NCBI GenBank assembly: GCA_947478465.1
Contig: CANJWH010000035.1
Location: forward strand, 1-34,272
Length of the DNA stretch: 34,272 bases
Direction of reading: 5' to 3'
Source: Bacteroidota bacterium
Lineage (GTDB): Bacteria > Bacteroidota > Bacteroidia > SXHM01
Positions 15,056-24,800 of the stretch are shown in pieces. The notes below the pieces were generated by a model, which saw nothing but the letters and a program-made list of their open reading frames with translations, had not been told where the DNA came from and did not search any database. Numbering within the stretch: position 1 is the stretch's first letter; every line of letters starts with the position of its first letter. The translations under genes were made by a program, and so were the position numbers.

Positions 15056-16138
15056 ATGAAAAAATATTTCCTACTCATCCTCCTTCTTTCGTTTTCACTT
15101 ATTGTTTACCGCTGCACCAACAGAAGCAATTTGCCTGTTAATGTGGATATTTCGGGTGCAATGGTTCAAACACTTTCTGAATATCATTTCTTTAAAGGAA
15201 ACATGGCTGAGCTTCTTCCCAACGATGGAGTAGTTCCTTACGATTTAAATACACCACTCTTTTCTGATTATGCCGAGAAGGCCCGCTTTGTCTGGATGCC
15301 CGCAGGAACCACTGCAAAATATAACGACAGCCTTGCGTTTGATTTTCCTGTAGGCACGGTATTGATTAAAAACTTTTATTACCACAATGATTTTACCGAC
15401 CACAGCAAAGGCCGCAGAATTATGGAAACCCGTTTGCTGGTTCATACCGAAAAAGGGTGGGAGGGAAGACCCTACATCTGGAACGATGAACAAACCGATG
15501 CCACGCTTGAAGTTGCAGGCGGCAGAAAAGATATTTCGTGGATACACAGTGATGGGCAAAAACGCGAATTGAATTATGTTGTTCCCAACAAAAATCAATG
15601 CAAAGGTTGTCATGAATACGGAGGTAAAATGACACCAATAGGACCCAAAGCAAAGAACCTGAATAAAGATTTCAGCTACGGTGAGAAAACTGAAAATCAA
15701 TTGGTGCACTGGGCTTCGGCAGGTTATCTGGATTTTAAAGGAACGCCTGAAAGCCAACCAAAGCTTGCAGTCTGGAATGATGAAAAAACGGGAACTCTTG
15801 ACCAGCGCGCCCGTGCCTGGCTGGATATAAACTGTGCACATTGCCACAATGCAAAAGGTCCGGCAAATACATCGGGTTTGCTTTTAACTGCTGAGGAATC
15901 AAACTTAACAGCAATTGGATTTTGCAAAACTCCGGTTGCAGCCGGCAGAGGAGCGGGTGAATTCAGATACGATATTGTTCCGGGAAATCCGAATGAATCT
16001 ATTCTTGTTTACCGTGTTGCCAGCACCGAACCCGATGTTATGATGCCTGAACTGGGACGCAAAATGGTGCATCACGAAGGACTAAACTTATTGCGTGAAT
16101 GGATTGCCGCAATGGATACAATAAATACCTGTCACTAA
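15056..16138 (+). CDS. Di-haem c-type cytochrome, SO_2930/HNE_0200-like family
   Basis: This 360-residue exported protein has two haem c sites, CKGCH (Cys182, Cys185, His186) and CAHCH (Cys260, Cys263, His264). A hydrophobic N-terminus (residues 4-18) is followed by YRC, which may be an atypical lipobox; export by a plain signal anchor is the alternative. Conserved blocks such as PYDLNTPLFSDYAEKARFVWMP at about 60-80 and PNESILVYR near the end match the family annotated SO_2930-type di-haem cytochrome. These are usually found beside PQQ-dependent sugar dehydrogenases, as here (20 nt gap). It likely takes electrons from that enzyme. Confidence 0.85.
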   Translation: MKKYFLLILLLSFSLIVYRCTNRSNLPVNVDISGAMVQTLSEYHFFKGNMAELLPNDGVVPYDLNTPLFSDYAEKARFVWMPAGTTAKYNDSLAFDFPVGTVLIKNFYYHNDFTDHSKGRRIMETRLLVHTEKGWEGRPYIWNDEQTDATLEVAGGRKDISWIHSDGQKRELNYVVPNKNQCKGCHEYGGKMTPIGPKAKNLNKDFSYGEKTENQLVHWASAGYLDFKGTPESQPKLAVWNDEKTGTLDQRARAWLDINCAHCHNAKGPANTSGLLLTAEESNLTAIGFCKTPVAAGRGAGEFRYDIVPGNPNESILVYRVASTEPDVMMPELGRKMVHHEGLNLLREWIAAMDTINTCH

Positions 16139-16158
16139 AAATTACTAATTAAAAAATT

Positions 16159-18057
16159 ATGCAAAAATTACTCTACGCTTTTATTGCTCTTGTTTGTTTT
16201 AACAACCTGCAGGCACAAACGCCACCATCGTTAACTTTTACACAGTTTGCAACGGGTTTCTCCATTCCTGTAGGAATAGAACATTGCGGTGATGACCGTT
16301 TGTTCATTGTTCAGCAGCGTGGTATCATCAAAATTCTGAACGCAAACGGAACTACTAACAGTGCTGCATTTTTAGATATTACATCATTGGTAAGTTCAAG
16401 CGGTAACGAGCGTGGATTGTTAGGTCTGGCTTTTCATCCCAACTATACAACCAATGGCTATTTTTATGTGAACTATACACGTTTAAGTGATGGAGCAACG
16501 CGCGTTTCACGCTTTTCGGTAAATCCGGCTGACCCTAATGATGCATTGGAAAACAGCGAAGTAAACCTTCTTACTATTTCACAACCTTACAGCAACCACA
16601 ATGGCGGACAAATCCGTTTCGGTCCGGATGGTTATTTATACATTGGTATGGGTGATGGCGGAAGTGCTGATGACCCTAGCGGAAACGGACAAAACACAAC
16701 CGTATTGCTTGGAAAAATGTTGCGTATTGATGTTGATAACGGAAGTCCTTACGGCATCCCTTCAACTAATCCTTTTGCAACAAGCAACACAAATAAAAAA
16801 GAAATCTGGGCATACGGAATGCGTAACCCATGGCGCTTTAATTTTGACCGCTGCACAAATGACTTATGGATTGGTGATGTAGGACAGGATTATTATGAAG
16901 AAGTGGATTTTGAACCTGCAGGTGATGCAGGAGGCAGAAATTACGGATGGCGCTGCAGAGAAGGATTACATGCGTGTCCAACCTGCACTACAACAGGTTG
17001 CGGAACAACAGGATTTACTGACCCTGTTTTAGAATACGCACACAGTTCACCTAACGGCTGCTCTATTACAGGAGGCTATGTTTACCGTGGCGGAATTTAT
17101 GGCGGCATGTTCGGATGGTATCTGAATACTGATTATTGCAGCGGAAGATTTTGGGGAACATATCCAAATGGCAGCGGAGGCTGGACATCCAGTATTTTAA
17201 CTACCAATACTACCATCACCAACAACATTGCTACGTTTGGAGAAGATTATCTGGGTGAACTTTATATTGCAGGACAGAGCAACGGAAGGATTTACAAAAT
17301 CAGCGTAAGCACCTGCTCGGCTGTGGCCTATATCTGCGGAGGTGATGTTACTATTTGCGAAGGCAGTGAGACATCAATTAAAGCTACTTATGGCGCAGGA
17401 AATACGTATCAGTGGAGATTAAACGGAAACGATATTTTAAACGCAACATCAGACACCTATTTTGCTTCAGAAGCGGGAACGTATACTGTTTTTGTAACTA
17501 ATCCGGGTAATTGTTCTGCTGTGTCAAATGGAATAGAAGTTACTGTTTTGCCTGCACCCGTTGCATCATTCAGCGGATTGAGTGCTAACTACTGCCTGAA
17601 TTATTCTCCCGCAACATTAACAGGAAACCCATCAGGAGGAACGTTCTATGGTCCGGGAATCACCGGAAATACATTTACTCCCGGCACTGCCGGAACAGGC
17701 ACCCACATGATTTATTACTCGTATTCCGGCTTGAATGGATGTGTTGGAGTTGACAGCAGTTCCACAACAGTTAGTACTTGCACTTCCATTGATGAAGCAT
17801 TGTTAGGCAACATGAATTTGTATCCCAACCCTGCCGAAAATTTGCTGAACATTGAGTTTTATGTTTCAGGAAAAATGGATGTTGTTATAACTATCTACAA
17901 TGCAACCGGTCAATTGGTGAAAGCAGAACAAAAATCGTTTGCAGGTGGAATGAACAAAGTGCAGACTGATATTTCTGCATTGTCTTCAGGCGTTTATGTT
18001 GCCGAATTGCAAGGCGCAGCAGGTAAAGAGCAAAAACGTTTTGTAGTGCGCAGATGA
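16159..18057 (+). CDS. PQQ-dependent sugar dehydrogenase (GSDH family) with Ig-like region and type IX sorting domain
   Basis: The product is 632 residues. A signal peptide (about 1-20) precedes a six-blade glucose/sorbosone dehydrogenase propeller (about 25-390). In it are ERGLLGLAFHPNY, NHNGGQIRFGPDGYLYIGMGDGGS with the likely catalytic His147, and MRNPWRF. Residues about 395-535 hold Ig/PKD-like segments with several Cys. The last 80 residues form a type IX sorting domain (LYPNPAEN at 554 on, then SGVYVAELQ and KRFVVRR). The protein should oxidise an aldose or similar sugar outside the outer membrane using PQQ. It follows the di-haem cytochrome and overlaps the next gene by ATGA. No PQQ synthesis genes are in the window. 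Confidence 0.9.
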   Translation: MQKLLYAFIALVCFNNLQAQTPPSLTFTQFATGFSIPVGIEHCGDDRLFIVQQRGIIKILNANGTTNSAAFLDITSLVSSSGNERGLLGLAFHPNYTTNGYFYVNYTRLSDGATRVSRFSVNPADPNDALENSEVNLLTISQPYSNHNGGQIRFGPDGYLYIGMGDGGSADDPSGNGQNTTVLLGKMLRIDVDNGSPYGIPSTNPFATSNTNKKEIWAYGMRNPWRFNFDRCTNDLWIGDVGQDYYEEVDFEPAGDAGGRNYGWRCREGLHACPTCTTTGCGTTGFTDPVLEYAHSSPNGCSITGGYVYRGGIYGGMFGWYLNTDYCSGRFWGTYPNGSGGWTSSILTTNTTITNNIATFGEDYLGELYIAGQSNGRIYKISVSTCSAVAYICGGDVTICEGSETSIKATYGAGNTYQWRLNGNDILNATSDTYFASEAGTYTVFVTNPGNCSAVSNGIEVTVLPAPVASFSGLSANYCLNYSPATLTGNPSGGTFYGPGITGNTFTPGTAGTGTHMIYYSYSGLNGCVGVDSSSTTVSTCTSIDEALLGNMNLYPNPAENLLNIEFYVSGKMDVVITIYNATGQLVKAEQKSFAGGMNKVQTDISALSSGVYVAELQGAAGKEQKRFVVRR

Positions 18058-19643
18058 GGAAATTAGTTTTTCTGTTCTTCGTTTTTTTCTGCGCTAAACA
18101 TTCGTTTGCACAGCAACAATTTTCAGTTGAATTAGACGAAATTACTATTCCCGGGTTTCCTGCCTTGCACTCAGGAGCTCATGCAGAGCTTGACAACAAG
18201 TGGATTTTTATTGGAGGCAGAAACAACGGACTTCATGGTTTTCAGACTGCCAACTCTTTTCCGTTTTATGGAGTTAACAACACCATTTATGTTGTTGATT
18301 TAGGAACCATGGATATTTATTCTTACTCCTGTGATTCGCTGAGTGAGGATATTCGCGAAGCAATTACTTCCAGCAACATGCAGTTTTTTCAGGATGGAAA
18401 CACGCTGTATATGCAGGGTGGTTATGGCTGGAAAGAGACTCTGCAACAGTTTGTTACATTTACAACTTTAACAGCAATTGATTTGCCGGGTCTGGTAAAT
18501 GCAGTGATGAACGGAACAAGTATCACTTCTTTTTTTCGTCAGGTTACAGATGAGCAATTGGCTATTACCGGTGCGCACATGCAGAAACTGAATAATAAAT
18601 TTCAAATTGTATTCGGGCACAGGTTTGACGGAACTTACAGTCATAACCAGGTGGGCAATTTTTTTACACAAACCTACAACAACTCGCTGCGTTCGTTTAC
18701 GATTAATGATGATGGCACCAATCTTTCGGTTTCTGATTTTACGGAACAAACCGACACCAATAATTTTCATCGCAGAGATTATAATTTAGTGCCGCAGATT
18801 TTTCCTGACAGAGCAGAAGGTTTTACTGCTTTTTCAGGTGTCTTTCAAAAGGGAATTAATATTCCGTATTTCACTACTATAGATATAAACAGCACCGGAG
18901 CAACTCATGTTCCGGGTTTTAATCAAAACCTGAGTCAGTATCACAGCGCGGTTGTTCCGCTTTATGATTCTGTTGGAAATACTATGCACAGTTTATTTTT
19001 TGGAGGCATGAGCATGTATAAGCTAGACACTGTTACAAATGCGCTTATAACCGATTCCTTAGTTCCGTTTGTAAGCACCATCAGCAAAGTAACACGCAAT
19101 GCCGAAAATACACTTACAGAATATTTGCTGCCCGATTCAATGCCCGGTTTTTTAGGTTCCAATGCACATTTTATTCCGCTGCCGGCTATTGAAAAATACG
19201 ACAATAAGGTTTTAAAACTGAACACCATATCAGGGCGTACACTTATAGGCCACATTGTTGGCGGTATTGAAAGTCCTGAAAAAAATATCAGTGAAACCGA
19301 CCCAACTGTGAGCATAGCTAGTGCTCGTGTTTTTGAAGTGTATATTGAAACTTCGCCCGTTTCGGTTGCAGAAATTCAGGTGAAAGAACCGGTGAAATTG
19401 TCAGTATACCCTAACCCGGCCAATGATAATATTACCATTGAAATTAATGCTGAAGGGAAAGAAAATGTGGAGGTGATTTTGATGAATTCACATGGACTAG
19501 TGATTGAAAAATACCTTTCTCAAAAATCATTTTCGGGCAATAAAAAGTTGACTAAAAATATTGCTGCGCTGCCGGCAGGGCTGTATTATGTGGCGCTGCA
19601 GACTGATAAATTCAGCAGAGCGCAACGATTAGTTGTAAAATAA
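18054..19643 (+). CDS. Secreted kelch-like propeller protein with type IX sorting domain
   Basis: This 529-residue protein has a signal peptide (residues 1-19, ending SFAQ). A repetitive beta-rich body has kelch-like GG turns: FIGGRNNG, YMQGGYG, VFGHRFDG, FFGGMSMY and HIVGGIES. The C-terminal sorting domain begins with SVYPNPANDN (about 450) and ends AGLYYVALQ...RLVVK. Its ATG overlaps the stop of the sugar dehydrogenase (ATGA), so the two are translationally coupled and probably placed together at the cell surface. No catalytic motif is evident; a binding or accessory role is inferred. Confidence 0.82.
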   Translation: MRKLVFLFFVFFCAKHSFAQQQFSVELDEITIPGFPALHSGAHAELDNKWIFIGGRNNGLHGFQTANSFPFYGVNNTIYVVDLGTMDIYSYSCDSLSEDIREAITSSNMQFFQDGNTLYMQGGYGWKETLQQFVTFTTLTAIDLPGLVNAVMNGTSITSFFRQVTDEQLAITGAHMQKLNNKFQIVFGHRFDGTYSHNQVGNFFTQTYNNSLRSFTINDDGTNLSVSDFTEQTDTNNFHRRDYNLVPQIFPDRAEGFTAFSGVFQKGINIPYFTTIDINSTGATHVPGFNQNLSQYHSAVVPLYDSVGNTMHSLFFGGMSMYKLDTVTNALITDSLVPFVSTISKVTRNAENTLTEYLLPDSMPGFLGSNAHFIPLPAIEKYDNKVLKLNTISGRTLIGHIVGGIESPEKNISETDPTVSIASARVFEVYIETSPVSVAEIQVKEPVKLSVYPNPANDNITIEINAEGKENVEVILMNSHGLVIEKYLSQKSFSGNKKLTKNIAALPAGLYYVALQTDKFSRAQRLVVK

Positions 19644-19647
19644 TCTG

Positions 19648-19674
19648 GCTTCTCTACTACGTTCAGGCTGACAA
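19648..19674. repeat. Decayed copy of the palindromic intergenic repeat
   Basis: These 27 bases resemble the inner arm of copy 1 (about 9932-9958), matching at roughly 21 of 27 positions by eye. They lie 4 nt after the kelch-like gene and 12 nt before a TATTTTTG box. No partner arm is visible, so this looks like a relic. Confidence 0.45.
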
Positions 19675-19685
19675 CTAAAAAAAAC

Positions 19686-19693
19686 TATTTTTG
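19686..19693 (+). promoter_or_regulatory. -7 box of the deoxyhypusine synthase-like gene
   Basis: TATTTTTG matches TAnnTTTG and ends 20 nt before the ATG at 19714. Confidence 0.6.
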
Positions 19694-19713
19694 CGCACCC
19701 AAAAAGTAAAATC

Positions 19714-20688
19714 ATGACAAGAGGACCTATTTCACAGTTTATTGAAAAACATTATCTGCACTTTAATTCAGCCGCACTGGTTGATGCTGCCAAAGGATAC
19801 GAAACCCATTTGCTCGAAGGCGGAAAAATGATGATTACCCTTGCCGGTGCCATGAGCACTGCTGAGTTGGGAAAATCACTGGCCGAAATGATTCGTCAGG
19901 ATAAAGTGCAGATTATTTCGTGCACAGGTGCTAACCTTGAAGAAGATATTATGAATCTGGTGGCGCACAGCCACTATAAACGTGTGCCGCATTACCGCGA
20001 TTTATCGCCACAGGATGAGTGGGATTTACTGGAAAACCACTACAACCGCGTTACCGATACCTGCATACCTGAAGAGGAAGCTTTCCGCAGATTGCAGAAG
20101 CATATTCATAAACTGTGGAAAGATGCCAACGATGCGGGTGAACGTTATTTTCCGCATGAGTTTATGTACAAGATGCTGAACAGTGGTGTGCTGGAACAGT
20201 ATTATGAAATTGACCCTAACGACAGCTGGATGCTGGCTGCTGCTAAAAAGAATTTACCAATTGTTTGCCCGGGATGGGAAGACAGTACCATGGGAAATAT
20301 TTTTGCTTCCTATGTTATCAAAAACGAAATGAACCCTACCACCATGAAATCGGGTATTGAATACATGGTATGGTTATCACAATGGTATCGCGAAAACTCA
20401 AGTGGCAAAGGCGTTGGCTTTTTCCAGATTGGAGGTGGTATTGCCGGTGATTTCCCGATTTGTGTAGTGCCTATGATGTATCAGGATCTGGAGTGGCATG
20501 ATGTTCCGTTCTGGAGTTATTTCTGTCAGATTTCTGATTCTACTACCAGCTATGGTTCTTACTCAGGTGCTGTGCCTAACGAGAAAATTACCTGGGGTAA
20601 ATTAGATATTCATACACCCAAGTTTATTGTGGAGAGTGATGCTACTATTTGTGCCCCGTTGATGTTTGCGTGGGTGCTGGGGTGGTAG
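19714..20688 (+). CDS. Deoxyhypusine synthase family protein
   Basis: This 324-residue cytoplasmic enzyme has the deoxyhypusine synthase fold. The NAD-binding LAGAMSTAELG (about 43-53) and SCTGANLEED are near the N-terminus. The C-terminal third has GGGIAGDFPI, SGAVPNEKITWGKL and FIVESDATICAPLMFAW. WGK Lys296 aligns with the catalytic lysine of the eukaryotic enzyme, which forms the imine with the aminobutyl group. Bacteria have no eIF5A, the usual substrate, so members of this bacterial branch are thought to act on small polyamines, for example in homospermidine- or spermidine-type synthesis. The exact product here is not known. It has its own promoter and a bidirectional terminator. Confidence 0.9.
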   Translation: MTRGPISQFIEKHYLHFNSAALVDAAKGYETHLLEGGKMMITLAGAMSTAELGKSLAEMIRQDKVQIISCTGANLEEDIMNLVAHSHYKRVPHYRDLSPQDEWDLLENHYNRVTDTCIPEEEAFRRLQKHIHKLWKDANDAGERYFPHEFMYKMLNSGVLEQYYEIDPNDSWMLAAAKKNLPIVCPGWEDSTMGNIFASYVIKNEMNPTTMKSGIEYMVWLSQWYRENSSGKGVGFFQIGGGIAGDFPICVVPMMYQDLEWHDVPFWSYFCQISDSTTSYGSYSGAVPNEKITWGKLDIHTPKFIVESDATICAPLMFAWVLGW

Positions 20689-20709
20689 GTTTAATTAATA
20701 TGATTTTTT

Positions 20710-20744
20710 AACAACGGGTATATTCTATAAGTATGCCCGTTGTT
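20710..20744. terminator. Bidirectional terminator
   Basis: AACAACGGGTAT (20710-20721) pairs with ATGCCCGTTGTT (20733-20744) through 12 bp with one G-T wobble. T-rich stretches lie on both sides. It sits between the convergent deoxyhypusine synthase-like and lipoprotein genes and overlaps the lipoprotein stop codon by 2 nt. Confidence 0.8.
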
Positions 20745-21042
20745 ATTTATGATGATGGCTGCAGCCCTGAAACATGCCATCCATAAATACAAGATGATGC
20801 GTTTTATTCAGAATGTACGGGTTGCCTTTAACCGTTACCTGGTAATATAGTTTGTAATTAACTGTATCGGGTTTTTCCCAGTTTATTTCTACAAAATCGG
20901 GCTGGGTGCTTTTTATTTTTTCAATATCAGTACCCGTTTCTACATCGTTTATCCACAAAATACTTTCTTCAGAGTAGTCTTCACACCCTGTAAAAACAGC
21001 TAAGCCTGTTAGTATTATAATTTGAAAAAAACGATTTTGCAT
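20743..21042 (-). CDS. Small lipoprotein ending in a His-rich tail
   Basis: This 99-residue protein has a signal peptide and lipobox FTGC (Cys20). The mature part is about 79 residues with a beta-strand-rich pattern (VNYKLYYQVTVKG) and ends CSHHHK, a possible metal-binding tail. No known family is recognised. The start ATG 21042-21040 is 38 nt after a TACATTTG box. It stands alone. Confidence 0.65.
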   Translation of the reverse strand: MQNRFFQIIILTGLAVFTGCEDYSEESILWINDVETGTDIEKIKSTQPDFVEINWEKPDTVNYKLYYQVTVKGNPYILNKTHHLVFMDGMFQGCSHHHK

Positions 21043-21080
21043 TGCCTGTATTTTAATGCTATTTTAAAATGGTTGGTTGC

Positions 21081-21088
21081 CAAATGTA
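21081..21088 (-). promoter_or_regulatory. -7 box of the small lipoprotein gene
   Basis: TACATTTG on the minus strand (21088-21081) matches TAnnTTTG, giving a leader of about 34 nt. Confidence 0.5.
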
Positions 21089-21266
21089 TTAATTATCTGT
21101 TAAGTTGTATTATTTGTCAGATTATTTATTTCAATTCATTGGTATTTAATATTAGATTTTAAATCTGCAGACTAAAAATTTTCCTGTTTCAAGCCTATAA
21201 CGTGTTCTACGGTTGAAAATTTATTCAATATGTTTTTGTTTTGGCAAAAATTTAAAACACATAACC

Positions 21267-21437
21267 ATGTTTGAAGATTTTAAAACCAATTTTCATCAGC
21301 ATGTTGCTGATTCAAAAAAATGCAGCGGTAAAAGTTATTTTGATTTACGCAGCGACTGGGGTTTTGATGCCGAACAAGACAGTTACGCAAAAAAGCCCGC
21401 GCCCGCAGCCTCAACCAGCTTGTATGGCTTTTTGTGA
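21267..21437 (+). CDS. Small hypothetical protein
   Basis: This is a possible 56-residue protein beginning MFEDFKTNF. An earlier in-frame ATG at 21213 would add an odd Cys/Phe-rich stretch and is less likely. It contains HVADSKKC and FDLRSDWGFDAEQDSY; no domain is recognised. Its stop overlaps the ATG of the next small gene (TGATG), and that coupling is the main argument that both are real. The N-terminus is hydrophilic, so it is probably cytoplasmic. Confidence 0.45.
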   Translation: MFEDFKTNFHQHVADSKKCSGKSYFDLRSDWGFDAEQDSYAKKPAPAASTSLYGFL

Positions 21438-21700
21438 TGAAAAAAGTAGCACAGGATTATGCAGCCGAACTTGCTCTGGTAAATATGCCGCCCGCAGTTT
21501 TAGCATCGGTTGAAACTAAAGCTATACAGTTGGGTCAAAAAGAAGAACAACAGGAATATTACAAACACATCCGCAAAAGGCTTGCCCGCCAGCGCCTTCA
21601 AAAATACAATGCTTTGTATAAAATGTGCACCACCGTGTGCAATTCCGCACAAAGCTTTTTTTATAATCAGCTGGAGAAAAATGACCTTTTTTTGATATGA
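21437..21700 (+). CDS. Small hypothetical basic helical protein
   Basis: This is an 87-residue protein from ATG 21437, coupled to the previous stop through TGATG; a GTG one codon earlier (21434) is an alternative. It is mostly helical and basic, with VNMPPAVLASVETKAIQLGQKEEQQEYYKH then IRKRLARQRLQKYNALYKMC. It has no signal peptide and no known motif. It sits 167 nt before the giant fibre gene, on the same strand, but no functional link can be shown. Confidence 0.5.
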   Translation: MKKVAQDYAAELALVNMPPAVLASVETKAIQLGQKEEQQEYYKHIRKRLARQRLQKYNALYKMCTTVCNSAQSFFYNQLEKNDLFLI

Positions 21701-21822
21701 ATTTATATTCACGTTATTTTTAATTCATACGTTTTCTGTAGTCATTGTTTTCCATTCATTGGCAATTTTTATCAATTGGAAACTTAATAATCACAAAAAA
21801 ATTGTTCGGTTTGTGTCAATAT

Positions 21823-21830
21823 TAACTTTA
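21823..21830 (+). promoter_or_regulatory. Possible -7 box upstream of the giant fibre gene
   Basis: TAACTTTA is one mismatch from TAnnTTTG. A TTG lies 18 nt upstream (21802-21804), giving near-standard spacing. The leader would be about 35 nt. Confidence 0.4.
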
Positions 21831-21867
21831 CGTTTGTGTTAAAATCCGTTATTAAGTAGTTAATATC

Positions 21868-24800
21868 ATGAAAAAAATTCTACTCTGCCTCGTTTTTATT
21901 ACAAGTATTGCGCAGCTTTCAAATGCCCAAACCGGCATAAGCGCAGCCGGCACCGCCCCTGATGCATCAGCCATGCTTGATGTAATTGCAACCGATAAAG
22001 GTATGTTAGTGCCTCGTGTGCTACTTACAGCCACAAATACAGCTGGACCAATAGCTACCCCGGCAACCGGATTATTAGTTTATAATACCAATACAGCCGG
22101 AGTAGCTCCTAATAATGTAATCCCAGGATTTTATTACAATAGCGGAACAACCGTAGCTCCCAACTGGGTTAGAATAATATCAGGAAATGGTTCGAGCAAC
22201 GATGCAATTATGAACCAAAGTGCAGCCGTACAAAACCCCGGTACCTTTTGGATACAGGGTGTAGGCAGAGTAGGAGACGGAACAGCAGCAGCACCCGGAT
22301 TAAGTTTTAATTCCAGTGCCAATACAGGTGTATTTCTTCCGGCAGCAACTCAATTGGGGCTGTCCACTGCAGGAGCAGAGCGAATGCGGGTTGATGCAAA
22401 CGGGAATGTGGGCATTGGAACTACAGGCCCTGAAAGCATTTTTCACATTGAAAAAAACGCTTCGGGAGCAATGGGTGGAGATTTAGTTTTAACTAATAAA
22501 GTAAGTGCTACCAATACAGCAGTAGCCATTGATTTTGGAGTTGATAACAGCACAACAGCCAATGGTGCAGGTAATGCTCAGATTAAGGTCATCAACATGG
22601 ACGGAACCAACCAAAAATCAGACATGACCTTCTCAACCTGGAATGGTTCAGCATTTGGAGAGCGCATGAGAATTGCCTCTAACGGAAATATAGGCATTGG
22701 CTCAGCAACCCCAGCTTATAAATTAGATGTGGTAGGCGACACCAAAACATCGGGCAAATTTTTCGGACATCTGAATGTGGATGATACCCGTGCTGCAAAC
22801 ACAGCCCCAACAGGATATAATAATGAGGTAGCGTTTGATTTTAAACAAATTTCAGTACTCAACTCAGCACCCGGCTCGGGAACATATGGTGGATTAATTA
22901 CCATGGCGCCATGGGGCGATAACAGCGGTGATGCCAGTCATCAGCTTCTGTTTAATGAAGGCGGTATTTACTGGCGTCAGGGCCAGCCAGATGCTGCTGC
23001 ATGGGATGCCTGGTCCCAGGTTTTAACTACCAGTGCAGGAGGCGCAGGAACTCCCAACTATTTGGCTCGCTGGATAACAGCAAACTCACTTGGAATAGGA
23101 GCAACACAGGATGACGGAACAAACGTAGGAATAGGAACCGCTCCTGCAACCTATAAATTATCTGTTGCAGGAAATGCAAGATTTACTAATGGTGCCGGTA
23201 GCTATGTATATGTGGGTAGCGGAGGCGGTGCTTATTATGCTGATGCAGCAAACACAGTTGTGCATACCCCCGCAGGTGGAAGTTTTTATATGGCAAATGT
23301 GGGTACAGATGGAACTAAAGTAGCCCAGTCTGATGGCACACTGCGTGTTGGAGGGCCTAGCCAGGGTTCGGCAAATTTATATGTTTATGGTAGTGCAGGT
23401 ATAGGAAACACAGGCCCAGCCGAAAAATTAGATGTAACCGGAAATATTAAAGCCACAGGAGTTGTATATTGGGGAAATGGTTTAACACGAACCGAAACCC
23501 GCGATGATGCAGGCTCACAGGGAGGCAGAAGCGGATTTTATGAAACTTCAGTTCCTGCCCCTGCTGCCAACTGGTATACAGGAGCTTCAAGCTGGCAACA
23601 CCTGATGGAAACACGCCACAGCAATACCGGAAATAACTATGCCATGCAAATAGCCGGAGGCTTCTTTGATCAGGATTTCTGGGTACGCAAAACAAACAAC
23701 AGCGCAACCACCGCTTGGTCAAAAATGCTTACCACATCAAACATAGGCACCAGTGCAATTCAAAACCAATACACATCAGCTCAAACTGCCAGTTTCTGGG
23801 TAAACGGAAATGCACAGATAGGATCTACCTTTACCAACCTTAATGGAAGATTATTAACAAGTAACCAGGGTGGATGGCAGGCAGATGGGGTTACCCCTCA
23901 AATGGTTATTTCAGCTAATTCAGCCAGCACAAACCGCGCAGCCCTTATCGGCCTTGACCTGCATAACGATAATACTACCAATAATGTATATGCCCCTTTT
24001 ATTACCTTTTCACGCAGAAGCAACGGTACCGCCTATAACAGTGCTTTTGCTTCAATTGGTGCACAGGTTACAGGGCAAGGAACAGATGCCAACTGGTGTG
24101 CGGGTGATTTAATATTTTCTACCGAAAATGGAACGGTGAATGGTATGGGTGAACGAATGCGCATCGATAAATCGGGACGTGTATATATTCTTCAAAATCA
24201 GGGAAACGACCCCAATTTTGCAGGCCTGGATGATCCCACAAGCGCAAACGGAAGAGCACAATTGGTTTTATCTTCTTCTTACAGTGATTTGGTTATAGCT
24301 TCCAGCGAAGGAAACGATAACCATGGCTCAACCTTAACCTTTGCATCCTATAATCCTGCAAACGCTGCAGACTATCGCAAATTTGTAATTAATCAGGGAA
24401 ACTGGGGCGCACGATTTGGCTACCTTGATTTCGGATTTGCTGATGCAGGAGGTCGTACAAACCCCCATTCAAATATCAACGGAACCGATAACGTTATTAC
24501 ATTAAATGGTATCAACAAAAGATTGGGAGTAGGTATCATGAGCCCCGCACAAACGTTAGATGTAAATGGAAAAGCAAGAATAAGAAGAGGTGTAAATACC
24601 ATGGGCGGAAACGCCAACGAAGGTCAGTTGGAAATTGCCAATACAGGCAGTGGAGACGCTTATATCTCATTTCACCGTGAGGGAGCATGGGGTGCACAAT
24701 TTGGATTAGAATCAGACAATTGGTTTACTACCAATGGATGGTCACCGGGCGGAGGCGCATGGAACAGTATGAGACTTGGAAATCTTGATATCAGAGGTGT

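Noticed and set aside
15245-15847. 200-codon open frame on the minus strand opposite the di-haem cytochrome gene
   Set aside because: The plus-strand protein has two CxxCH sites and family blocks; the minus frame has no recognisable motif or start context.
22380-22740. Repeated GNxGIG-type coding stretches considered as a DNA repeat array or CRISPR
   Set aside because: They repeat at the protein level inside one long frame, with unequal spacing and diverged bases; this is a fibre-protein motif.
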